From NCBI RefSeq assembly GCF_029893805.1, contig NZ_JARXYP010000002.1, positions 5,952,001 through 6,016,000 on the forward strand: a stretch of 64,000 nt of DNA, given 5' to 3'. The notes beneath the pieces are model-generated. The model worked only from the letters and a program-made list of their open reading frames with translations. It had not been told where the DNA came from and searched no databases. This document shows, piece by piece, positions 55,938 to 64,000 of the stretch. A program made the translations under genes and the position numbers. The stretch's first letter is position 1; each line of letters opens with the position of its first letter. The stretch is from Streptomyces sp. SAI-135. GTDB taxonomy: Bacteria > Actinomycetota > Actinomycetes > Streptomycetales > Streptomycetaceae.

Positions 55938-58900
55938 ATGCCCGCCCGTATCACCGATCCCGATCAGCTCAAGGAGCTCCTCGGCATCCCGTTCACCCCG
56001 GAGCAGACGGCCTGCATCATCGCGCCGCCCGCCCCGCAGGTGATCGTCGCCGGTGCCGGCTCGGGCAAGACGACGGTGATGGCGGCCCGCGTGGTCTGGC
56101 TGGTCGGCACCGGCCAGGTCGCCCCCGAACAGGTCCTCGGCCTCACCTTCACCAACAAGGCCGCCGGTGAACTCGCCGAGCGCGTCCGCAAGGCGCTCAT
56201 CAAGGCGGGCGTCACCGACCCCGACGTCATCGACCCGGACAACCCGCCGGGCGAACCCGTGATCTCCACCTACCACGCCTTCGCGGGCCGCCTGCTGACC
56301 GACCACGGCCTGCGCATCGGCCTCGAACCGACCTCCCGCCTCCTCGCCGACGCCACCCGCTACCAGCTCGCCGCACGCGTGCTGCGCGAGGCCCCCGGCC
56401 CCTACCCGGCCCTGACCCGCTCCTTCGCCGACCTGGTCAGCGACCTCCTCGCCCTCGACGCCGAACTCGCCGAGCATCTGGTCCGCCCCGAGCGGCTGCG
56501 GGCCCACGACGCCGAGCTGCTGCTGACCCTCCAGGGCGCCAAGCTCACCAACGACGCCCTGCGCAAGGTCCCCGAGGCGGCCGCCGCCCGCCGTGAACTC
56601 GCCGACCTGGTCGTCCGCTACCGCGCCGCCAAACGCGAACGCGACCTGCTCGACTTCGGCGACCAGATCGCCCTGTCCGCACACCTCGCGGGGATCGAGG
56701 AGGTGGGCCGCGTCCTGCGCGACGAGTTCAGGGTGGTGCTGCTCGACGAGTACCAGGACACCTCGGTCGCCCAGCGCGTCCTGCTGGCGGGCCTGTTCGG
56801 CGGGGGCACCGGCCACCCGGTCACCGCCGTCGGCGACCCCTGCCAGGCCATCTACGGCTGGCGCGGAGCCTCCGTCGCCAACCTCGACGACTTCCCCGAG
56901 CACTTCGCCCACCCCGACGGCACCCCCGCCACTCGCCAGGCGCTCAGCGAGAACCGCCGCAGCGGCGGCCGCCTCCTCGACCTCGCCAACGGCCTCGCCG
57001 AACCCCTGCGCGCCATGCACGCGGGCGTGGAGGCCCTCCGCCCCGCCCCCGGCGCCGAACGCGACGGACTGGTGCGCTGCGCCCTCCTGCCCAGCCATGC
57101 CGAGGAGATCGACTGGCTCGCCGACTCCATCGCCCACCTCGTACGCACCGGCAAGGAACCCGGCGAGATCGCCGTCCTGTGCCGCACGGCGACCGACTTC
57201 GCCGAGATCCAGGGCGCGTTGGTCGAGCGGGACGTCCCGGTGGAGGTGGTCGGCCTGTCGGGCCTGCTGCACCTGCCCGAGGTCGCCGACCTGGTCTCCG
57301 TCTGCGAGGTCCTCCAGGATCCCGGCGCCAACGCCGCCCTGGTCCGTCTGCTGACCGGCCCGCGCTGGCGCATCGGCCCGCGCGACCTCGCCCTCCTCGG
57401 CAGGCGCGCCCGGCGACTGGTGTCCCACACACGCGTGGACGGCGACGACGACCCCGACCGCCGGCTCGCCGAGGCCGTCGAGGGGGTCGACCCGGCCGAG
57501 GTGATATCGCTCGCCGACGCCCTGGAGACCTTCCTGGAGACACCCCTCTACAGCGACGACGAGGACGACGACGGGCTGCCCTTCTCGCCGGACGCACGCG
57601 TGCGCTTCGCGCGTCTCGCCGCCGAACTGCGCGACCTGCGCCGCTCGCTCGCCGACCCCCTGATGGACGTCCTGCACCGCGTCCTCGCCGTCACCGGCCT
57701 GGAGGTCGAGCTGTCGGCGTCCCCGCACGCGCTGGCCGCCCGCCGCCGCGAGACCCTGTCCAACTTCCTCGACATCGCCGCCTCCTTCGCGGCCGGGGAC
57801 AACGAGGCGACCCTGCTCGCCTTCCTCGGCTTCCTGCGCACCGCCGCCCAGTACGAGAAGGGCCTCGACAACGCCCTGCCCGGCGGCGAGAACACCGTCA
57901 AGGTGCTCACCGCGCACAAGTCGAAGGGCCTGGAGTGGGACGTCGTCGCCGTCCCCGGCCTGGTCACCGGCACCTTCCCGAGCAGCCAGGGACGCGAGAA
58001 GTGGACCGCCCAGGGCAAGGTGCTGCCGCACGCGCTGCGCGGCGACAGCGACACCCTCCCCGACATCGGCTCCTGGGACGCGCGCGGCATGAAGGCCTTC
58101 CACGAGGCGATGAAGGACCACCAGCACACCGAGGAACTCCGCCTCGGCTACGTCACCTTCACCCGGCCCCGCTCCCTCCTGCTCGGCTCCGGCCACTGGT
58201 GGGGGCCCACCCAGAAGAAGCCGCGGGGGCCGTCCGACTTCCTCCAGGCCCTGCACGACCACTGCGCGGCCGGCCACGGCGAGATCGAGGCGTGGGCCGA
58301 CGAGCCCGCCGAGGACGAGGAGAACCCCGCGCTGCACAGCCGGACCGAGGACCAGGTCTGGCCCCTGCCCCTGGACGACCTGGCCCTCGCCCGACGCCGG
58401 GCGGCCGCCCAGACGGTCCTGGACCACCTGGAGGACCTGGCCGCCCACACGGACGCCCACCCCGCGGCCGTACACGACCCCGACACCTACGACGACCCGG
58501 ACTGGCCCCCGCCGCCGGACGACGAGCCGCCGTACCCGGAGGAGCCCCCCTTCGAGGACGAGATGCCCGCAGAGGACGCCTCCGAGAACTGGGACACCTA
58601 CGCGACGGACCGTCCGGCCGTCCCGCACCAGGCCACGGCCCCGGAGATCCCCACCGCCCCGGCCCGCCCCCACCCGGTGGAACGGGAACCCCTCACCCCC
58701 GAGGAAGCCCGCGCCATCGCCTCCTGGGACCGCGACCTCGACGCCCTCACCGGCGAACTCCTGCGCGCGCGGGAGGCCGTCACCGACGTCCCGCTGCCGG
58801 CGTCGCTCACCGCGTCCCAGGTGCTCCGCCTGGCCGCCGACCCGGACGGGCTCGCGCAGGAGCTCGCACGCCCCATGCCGCGCCCTCCGCAACCCGCCGC

Positions 58901-59453
58901 ACGTCAGGGCACCCGCTTCCACGCCTGGGTCGAGGCCCGCTTCGAAGCCCTGACCCTGCCCCTGCTGGAGCCGGACGACCTGCCCGGCAGCGACGCCGAG
59001 ATCGCCGACGAACGCGACCTGGAGTCCCTCAAGGACGCCTTCGAGCGCACCGAGTACGCCCACCGCACCCCCTACCGCCTGGAGACGCCCTTCCAGCTCG
59101 CCATCGCGGGCCGCGTGGTCCGCGGCCGTATCGACGCCGTGTACCGGCACACCGACGGGGACTCCACGACGTACGAGATCGTCGACTGGAAGACCGGCCG
59201 CACCCGCACCGCCGACCCTTTGCAGCTCGCCGTGTACCGGCTGGCCTGGGCCGAGAGGCAGGGTGTGCCTGTGGAATCGGTCACGGCGACGTTCCTGTAC
59301 GTCCGCACCGGAGAGGTCGTGCGCCCCAGGAACCTGCCGGACCGGGCCGCCCTGGAGCGGCTGCTCAGCCCGGAATCGGCGGAGCGGCCGGACGGCTCCG
59401 GTCAAGCAAACTGTGAGGAACCGCCCAACGAGGATGTCGGCGCGGGCCGATAG
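55938..59453 (+). CDS. adnB: Helicase-nuclease subunit AdnB
   Basis: A 1171-residue partner of AdnA. Walker A is AGAGSGKT (about 38-45), Walker B LLDEYQDTS (about 268), GDPCQAIYGWRGA as motif III and VKVLTAHKSKGLEWDVVAVP as motif V. The C-terminal nuclease motif is EIVDWKTGRT (about 1081) with DPLQLAVYRLAW; no Fe-S Cys cluster is present, as in known AdnB. It has a long acidic Pro-rich linker (about 850-910, DPDWPPPPDDEPPYPEEPPF). ATG 55938 chosen over GTG 55914. It may be co-transcribed with the dipeptidase gene, ten bases downstream. Confidence 0.93.
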   Translation: MPARITDPDQLKELLGIPFTPEQTACIIAPPAPQVIVAGAGSGKTTVMAARVVWLVGTGQVAPEQVLGLTFTNKAAGELAERVRKALIKAGVTDPDVIDPDNPPGEPVISTYHAFAGRLLTDHGLRIGLEPTSRLLADATRYQLAARVLREAPGPYPALTRSFADLVSDLLALDAELAEHLVRPERLRAHDAELLLTLQGAKLTNDALRKVPEAAAARRELADLVVRYRAAKRERDLLDFGDQIALSAHLAGIEEVGRVLRDEFRVVLLDEYQDTSVAQRVLLAGLFGGGTGHPVTAVGDPCQAIYGWRGASVANLDDFPEHFAHPDGTPATRQALSENRRSGGRLLDLANGLAEPLRAMHAGVEALRPAPGAERDGLVRCALLPSHAEEIDWLADSIAHLVRTGKEPGEIAVLCRTATDFAEIQGALVERDVPVEVVGLSGLLHLPEVADLVSVCEVLQDPGANAALVRLLTGPRWRIGPRDLALLGRRARRLVSHTRVDGDDDPDRRLAEAVEGVDPAEVISLADALETFLETPLYSDDEDDDGLPFSPDARVRFARLAAELRDLRRSLADPLMDVLHRVLAVTGLEVELSASPHALAARRRETLSNFLDIAASFAAGDNEATLLAFLGFLRTAAQYEKGLDNALPGGENTVKVLTAHKSKGLEWDVVAVPGLVTGTFPSSQGREKWTAQGKVLPHALRGDSDTLPDIGSWDARGMKAFHEAMKDHQHTEELRLGYVTFTRPRSLLLGSGHWWGPTQKKPRGPSDFLQALHDHCAAGHGEIEAWADEPAEDEENPALHSRTEDQVWPLPLDDLALARRRAAAQTVLDHLEDLAAHTDAHPAAVHDPDTYDDPDWPPPPDDEPPYPEEPPFEDEMPAEDASENWDTYATDRPAVPHQATAPEIPTAPARPHPVEREPLTPEEARAIASWDRDLDALTGELLRAREAVTDVPLPASLTASQVLRLAADPDGLAQELARPMPRPPQPAARQGTRFHAWVEARFEALTLPLLEPDDLPGSDAEIADERDLESLKDAFERTEYAHRTPYRLETPFQLAIAGRVVRGRIDAVYRHTDGDSTTYEIVDWKTGRTRTADPLQLAVYRLAWAERQGVPVESVTATFLYVRTGEVVRPRNLPDRAALERLLSPESAERPDGSGQANCEEPPNEDVGAGR

Positions 59454-59463
59454 GCTCATGACC

Positions 59464-60876
59464 ATGAGCCAACCCGTTGACAGTGACGTCAGCGCCGTCC
59501 GTGCGTACATCGAGCAGCATCGCGCCGCCTTCCTCGACGACCTCGCCGAATGGCTGCGCATCCCGTCGGTCTCGGCCCAGCCCGACCACGCCCCCGACGT
59601 ACGCCGCAGCGCGGACTGGCTCGCCGCCAAGCTGAAGGAGACCGGTTTCCCCACGACCGAGGTCTGGGAGACCGCGGGCGCGCCCGCGGTCTTCGCCGAG
59701 TGGCCCGCCGACGACCCCGCGGCGCCCACGGTCCTCGTCTACGGCCACCACGACGTACAGCCCGCCGCCCGCGAGGACGGATGGGACAGCGACCCCTTCG
59801 ACCCCGTCGTCCGCGGCGACCGTCTGTACGCGCGCGGGGCCGCCGACGACAAGGGCCAGGTCTACTTCCACACCCTCGGTGTCCGCGCCCATCTCGCCGC
59901 CACCGGCCGCACTGCCCCGGCCGTGCACCTGAAGCTGCTCGTCGAGGGCGAGGAGGAGTCCGGCTCCCCGCACTTCCGCGCCCTCGTCGAGGAGCACGAG
60001 CGCAGGCTCGCCGCCGACGCCGTGATCGTCTCCGACACCGGCATGTGGGCCGAGGACACCCCCACCGTGTGCACCGGCATGCGCGGCCTCGCCGAGTGCG
60101 AGATCCGGTTCCACGGCCCCGACCAGGACATCCACTCCGGCTCCTTCGGCGGTGCCGTCCCCAACCCGGCCACGGCGGCCGCCCGCCTCGTCGCCGCCCT
60201 GCACGACGAGCACGCGCGCGTGGCGGTGCCCGGCTTCTACGACGGCATCGTCGAGCTGACCGACCGCGAACGTGCGCTCTTCGCCGAACTGCCCTTCGAC
60301 GAGAAGCAGTGGCTGCGCACCGCCAAGTCGCACGCGACCCACGGAGAGAGCGGACACACCACCCTGGAGCGCGTCTGGGCCCGCCCCACGGCCGAGGTCA
60401 ACGGCATCGGCGGCGGCTACCAGGGCCCCGGCAGCAAGACGATCGTCCCGGCCTCCGCCATGGTCAAGCTCTCCTTCCGGCTGGTCGCGGGCCAGGACCC
60501 CGACCACATCGAGAAGGCCGTCCGCGCCTGGGCCGCCGAACAGGTGCCCGCCGGGATCCGGCACGAGATCACCTTCGCCGCCGCCACGCGCCCGTGCCTG
60601 ACCCCGCTGGACCACCCGGCCCTCCAGTCCGTCGTACGGGCCATGGGCCGCGCCTTCGGCAAGCCGGTCCGCTTCACCCGCGAGGGCGGCTCGGGTCCCG
60701 CGGCAGACCTCCAGGAGGTCCTCGGCGCCCCCGTGCTGTTCCTCGGCATCTCCGTCCCCTCCGACGGCTGGCACGCGCCGAACGAAAAGGTCGAACTCGA
60801 TCTGCTGCTCAAGGGCGTCGAGACCACCGCGTACCTGTGGGGTGATCTCGCCGAGCACTGGAGCCATGCGCCCTGA
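59464..60876 (+). CDS. M20-family dipeptidase
   Basis: A 470-residue dizinc peptidase. Metal-binding regions are VYGHHDVQPA (His), RGAADDKGQV (Asp), LVEGEEESGSP (Glu/Glu general base), VSDTGMW and WHAPNEKV (terminal His). The dimerisation domain is in the middle (HSGSFGGAVPNPA). It hydrolyses dipeptides or aminoacyl compounds in the cytosol. ATG 59464 (MSQP) is preferred; ATG 59458 (MTMSQP) is six bases upstream. No clear ribosome-binding site, so coupling with adnB is possible. Adnb-linked M20 dipeptidases are usual in Streptomyces but not part of the mycobacterial set. Confidence 0.9.
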   Translation: MSQPVDSDVSAVRAYIEQHRAAFLDDLAEWLRIPSVSAQPDHAPDVRRSADWLAAKLKETGFPTTEVWETAGAPAVFAEWPADDPAAPTVLVYGHHDVQPAAREDGWDSDPFDPVVRGDRLYARGAADDKGQVYFHTLGVRAHLAATGRTAPAVHLKLLVEGEEESGSPHFRALVEEHERRLAADAVIVSDTGMWAEDTPTVCTGMRGLAECEIRFHGPDQDIHSGSFGGAVPNPATAAARLVAALHDEHARVAVPGFYDGIVELTDRERALFAELPFDEKQWLRTAKSHATHGESGHTTLERVWARPTAEVNGIGGGYQGPGSKTIVPASAMVKLSFRLVAGQDPDHIEKAVRAWAAEQVPAGIRHEITFAAATRPCLTPLDHPALQSVVRAMGRAFGKPVRFTREGGSGPAADLQEVLGAPVLFLGISVPSDGWHAPNEKVELDLLLKGVETTAYLWGDLAEHWSHAP

Positions 60877-61029
60877 CCGCCCCGCGCCGCCCGGACCGGC
60901 AGCGCGCGCGGGGCACACTGAAAGGGCCCCGCACCGCGAAGCCCCGCCGGACGCAGTCGCCCCGCGCCGTACGTCCCGCCGAACCGCCCGCCGAAACAAT
61001 CCGCTGCACCGGGGGAGTTGGAAGCACCC

Positions 61030-61974
61030 GTGACCACCTGGACCGACCACACCGCCGACCGTCCCGTCTCGCTCACCGCCCCCAGCGGCATCGACCGCGC
61101 CGCGCACCACCGGCTCGACGAGGCCTGGCTCGCGGCGGCGTGGAGCCACCCCACGACCCGCTGCTTCGTGGTTTCCGGCGGTCAGGTCCTCATCGACGAG
61201 ACGGCGGACGGCCGCACCGAACTCGTCATGACTCCGTCCTTCGAGGCCCCGCTCACCGAGGCGCACCGCTACTTCCTCGGCATCGACGAGGACGGCGTCC
61301 GCTACTTCGCCCTGCAGAAGGACGCCCTGCCGGGCCGCATCGACCAGTCCGCGCGTCCCGCCGGGCTGCGCGAGGCCGGCCTGCTGCTGTCCGCGCGGGA
61401 CGCGGGCCTGATGGTGCACGCGGTCGGTCTGGAGAACTGGCAGCGCACCCACCGCTTCTGCTCCCGCTGCGGCGAGCGCACCGTCATCGCCGCGGCCGGC
61501 CACATCCGCCGCTGCCCCGCCTGCGGCGCCGAGCACTACCCGCGCACCGACCCGGCCGTGATCATGGCCGTCACCGACGACGAGGACCGCATCCTGCTCG
61601 GCCGCCAGGTGCACTGGCCGGAGGGCCGCTTCTCGACCCTGGCCGGCTTCGTCGAACCGGGCGAGTCCATCGAGCAGTCGGTGCGGCGCGAGGTCTTCGA
61701 GGAGGCCGGCATCACCGTCGGCCCGGTCGAGTACGTCGCGAGCCAGCCCTGGCCGTTCCCCTCCAGCCTCATGCTCGGCTTCATGGCCCGCGCCACCTCC
61801 ACCGACATCGACGTCGACGGCGACGAGATCCACGAAGCCCGCTGGTTCTCCCGCGACGACCTCCAGGCCGCCTTCGAGTCCGGCGAGGTCCTGCCGCCCT
61901 ACGGCATCTCCATCGCGGCCCGCCTGATCGAGCTCTGGTACGGCAAGCCGCTGCCGACGAGGAGCTTCGTCTGA
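61030..61974 (+). CDS. nudC: NAD+ diphosphatase NudC
   Basis: A 314-residue Nudix hydrolase. The zinc site is CSRCGE...CPACG; the Nudix box is GFVEPGESIEQSVRREVFEE (GX5EX7REUXEEXGU), followed by the NADH-pyrophosphatase signature SQPWPFPSS. It cleaves NADH/NAD+ to NMN and AMP and can remove NAD caps from RNA. GTG 61030 chosen; TTG 61018 is an alternative. It is the Rv3199c counterpart by order (nudC-mrx1-uvrD2). Confidence 0.95.
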   Translation: MTTWTDHTADRPVSLTAPSGIDRAAHHRLDEAWLAAAWSHPTTRCFVVSGGQVLIDETADGRTELVMTPSFEAPLTEAHRYFLGIDEDGVRYFALQKDALPGRIDQSARPAGLREAGLLLSARDAGLMVHAVGLENWQRTHRFCSRCGERTVIAAAGHIRRCPACGAEHYPRTDPAVIMAVTDDEDRILLGRQVHWPEGRFSTLAGFVEPGESIEQSVRREVFEEAGITVGPVEYVASQPWPFPSSLMLGFMARATSTDIDVDGDEIHEARWFSRDDLQAAFESGEVLPPYGISIAARLIELWYGKPLPTRSFV

Positions 61975-61997
61975 GAGGACGGCGACGCCATGAAGAA

Positions 61998-62027
61998 GGC
62001 GGTTCCCGAGCTGCCTCAGGAACCGCC
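61998..62027. terminator. Bidirectional hairpin between nudC and mrx1
   Basis: Perfect 9-bp stem GGCGGTTCC (61998-62006) / GGAACCGCC (62019-62027) between the convergent genes nudC and mrx1. Confidence 0.8.
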
Positions 62028-62043
62028 TCCACAGCCGTGGGAC

Positions 62044-62286
62044 CTACGCGCTGATCTTCTGCTTCACCTGCGCCAGCGACGGGTTCGTGAGCGTCGAACC
62101 GTCGGCGAACAGCACTGTGGGAACCGTCTGGTTCCCGCCGTTCGCCTGCTCCACGAAGGCCGCGGACGCCGGGTCCTGCTCGATGTTGATCTCGGTGTAC
62201 GCGATGCCCTCGCGGTCCAGCTGCTTCTTCAGCCGCTGGCAGTAACCGCACCAGGTGGTGCTGTACATCGTCACAGTGCCCTGCAT
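62044..62286 (-). CDS. mrx1: Mycoredoxin (Mrx1-type glutaredoxin)
   Basis: An 80-residue glutaredoxin-fold oxidoreductase: MQGTVTMYSTTWCGYCQRLK with the active site CGYC (Cys 13 and 16), then TVPTVLFADGS with the cis-Pro. It reduces mycothiol mixed disfulfides formed on proteins during oxidative stress. ATG 62286 is chosen because it starts the first beta strand. It corresponds to Rv3198A. Streptomyces makes mycothiol, so the pathway fits. Confidence 0.93.
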   Translation of the reverse strand: MQGTVTMYSTTWCGYCQRLKKQLDREGIAYTEINIEQDPASAAFVEQANGGNQTVPTVLFADGSTLTNPSLAQVKQKISA

Positions 62287-62470
62287 GTCTCGCGCGCTCC
62301 TTCGGTGACTCGGGGGAAGAGGTCCTCCGAGGCGGCAACGCACACGGCCGGGACGCCATTCCCGACCCGGGGTGCCCGGCCGGGTGACGCCTGCCGCATT
62401 AGTACGACTGCGGCTACCTGCCTGTGGACAACCGGCTCACCCGTCTCCGCCGACCTGGCAGCATGGCCAT

Positions 62471-64000
62471 GTGACAGCAGCAACGCACTCCACGCTCTTC
62501 CCGCGCACACCGGACTCGGCCGACGCGGTGCTCGAAGGGCTCGACCCCGAACAGCGCGAGGTGGCCACCGCCCTGCACGGGCCGGTGTGCGTACTGGCGG
62601 GCGCCGGCACCGGCAAGACCCGGGCCATCACCCACCGCATCGCCTACGGGGTGCGGGCCGGAATCCTCCAGCCCTCCAGCGTGCTCGCCGTCACCTTCAC
62701 CAACCGCGCCGCCGGGGAGATGCGCGGGCGGCTGCGCCAGCTGGGGGCCACGGGCGTCCAGGCGCGCACGTTCCACTCGGCGGCCCTGCGCCAGCTCCAG
62801 TACTTCTGGCCGAAAGCGGTCGGTGGCTCCATGCCCCGGCTCGTCGACCGCAAGATCCAGCTCGTCGCCGACGCGGCCGCCGCCTGCCGCATCCGCCTCG
62901 ACCGGGGCGAGCTGCGGGACGTCACCGGCGAGATCGAGTGGTCCAAGGTCACCCAGACCGTGCCCTCCGACTACGCCCTCGCAGCCGCGAAGGGCCGGCC
63001 GTGAGACCCCGCGCGCCGCGGCCGAGATCGCCCAGCTCTACGCCGCCTACGAGGACCTCAAGCGCGACCGCGCCGTCATCGACTTCGAGGACGTCCTGCT
63101 GCTGACCGTCGCCATCCTGCAGGACCGGCACGACATCGCCGAACAGGTCCGCTCCCAGTACCAGCACTTCGTCGTCGACGAGTACCAGGACGTCAGCCCC
63201 CTCCAGCAGCGCCTGCTGGAGCTGTGGCTCGGGCAGCGCGACAGCCTGTGCGTCGTGGGTGACGCCAGCCAGACGATCTACTCGTTCACTGGCGCAACTC
63301 CCGACCATCTGCTCGACTTCCGCACCCGCCACCCCGGCGCCACCGTCGTCAAGCTGGTCCGCGACTACCGCTCCACCCCCCAGGTCGTCCATCTCGCCAA
63401 CGGCCTACTCGCCCAGGCCCGCGGCCGCGCCGCCGACCACCGGCTGGAACTGATCTCCCAGCGCCGTCCCGGCCCCGAGCCCGTCTACACCGAGTACACC
63501 GACGAGCCCGCCGAGGCCGAGGGCGCCGCCCGGCGCATCCGGGAGCTCATGGACGCGGGCGTCCGGGCCAGCGAGATCGCCGTCCTGTTCCGCACCAACT
63601 CCCAGTCCGAGACCTACGAACAGGCCCTCGCCGACGCCGGAGTGCCCTACCAACTGCGCGGCGCCGAGCGGTTCTTCGACCGGCCCGAGGTGCGCAGGGC
63701 CCTCGTCAACCTCCGGGGCGCGGCCCGCTTCGGCGGCAACGACGCACAGCTGGACGACGTCGTCGACCTGCCCTCCCAGGTGCGTGCCGTGCTGTCGGGC
63801 GAGGGCTGGACCACCGAGCCGCCGGCCGGCTCCGGGGCGGTCAGGGAGCGCTGGGAATCGCTGGCCGCCCTGGTGAACCTCGCGCAGGACTTCGCCGCCG
63901 CCCGCCCCGGTGCCGGACTGAACGACCTGGTGGCCGAGCTCGACGAGCGGGTCAGTGCCCAGCACGCCCCCACCGTCGAGGGCGTCACCCTCGCCTCCCT
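62471..64000 (+). CDS. uvrD2: UvrD2-like DNA helicase, frameshifted and cut by the window edge
   Basis: A superfamily 1 helicase: GAGTGKTRAITHRIA (Walker A, about 45), VTFTNRAAGEMRGR, then in the second frame FVVDEYQDVSPLQQRLLELW (Walker B) and VVGDASQTIYSFTGATPDHL. The first frame stops at 63,004 after DYALAAAKGRP. Shifting by one base in the GGG at 62,992-62,994 gives AAKAGRETPRAAAEIAQLYA and continues openly to the window end. A +1 G insertion is therefore likely. In mycobacteria uvrD2 is essential and ends in an HRDC and tetracysteine region, which would lie past the window. GTG 62471 assumed. Confidence 0.85.

Overview
The window looks like Streptomyces (or a very close relative) chromosomal core DNA. 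GC is very high with strong third-position G/C, GTG starts are frequent, many genes overlap as GTGA or ATGA, and the gene families are actinobacterial: DUF3117, DUF3107, DUF3152, AdnAB, mycoredoxin, a SigE/RseA pair and several lipobox proteins. Two copies of a dispersed repeat common in Streptomyces (core GCGCAGTTCCCCGCGC) are also present. I saw no rRNA, tRNA, CRISPR array, insertion sequence or phage.

Left part (1-23,600). It opens with the 5' end of folP (minus strand), then a DivIVA-like membrane protein, tag (3-methyladenine glycosylase I), an enoyl-CoA hydratase and the DUF3117 micro-protein. Next is an envelope-stress module: an O-methyltransferase divergent from an ECF sigma factor (sigE type), its zinc anti-sigma factor, an HtrA protease and tatB. 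After a GT2 glycosyltransferase, the Mrp Fe-S ATPase, a DUF1003 protein, an MgtE-like protein with no channel domain and CorA form a second group. SUFU-like, MFS, PHP, MarC, NYN and hydrolase genes follow. From memory, much of this order matches M. tuberculosis Rv1207-Rv1239c.

Right part (23,770-64,000). This corresponds, from memory, to M. tuberculosis Rv3211-Rv3198c: a DEAD-box helicase with a long repeat tail, ferritin-like protein, DUF3107, TetR, hydrolase, DUF3152, MoeZ, an alkyltransferase-like protein, AdnA, AdnB, NudC, mycoredoxin and UvrD2. Two Streptomyces-type blocks interrupt it between DUF3152 and MoeZ. The first is a peptide ABC transporter operon preceded by an apparently leaderless Cys-rich leader peptide. 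The second is a polysaccharide-like operon: PelF-type GT4, multispan membrane protein, epimerase and spherulin-4-like protein. A tandem pair of secreted TAP-type hydrolases (one frameshifted) and a membrane/pseudokinase fusion lie between MoeZ and the repair genes.

The most interesting signals are: the Cys leader peptide with candidate attenuator hairpins before the peptide transporter; the Pel/galactosaminogalactan-like four-gene operon with its unusual cytosolic spherulin-4 homologue and a coupled 15-codon ORF; the structured, small-ORF-containing intergenic region between corA and the SUFU gene; an ECF promoter in front of sigE; two genes whose conserved N termini have no canonical start codon; and two +1 frameshifts in G runs (a TAP gene and uvrD2), which could be sequencing errors.
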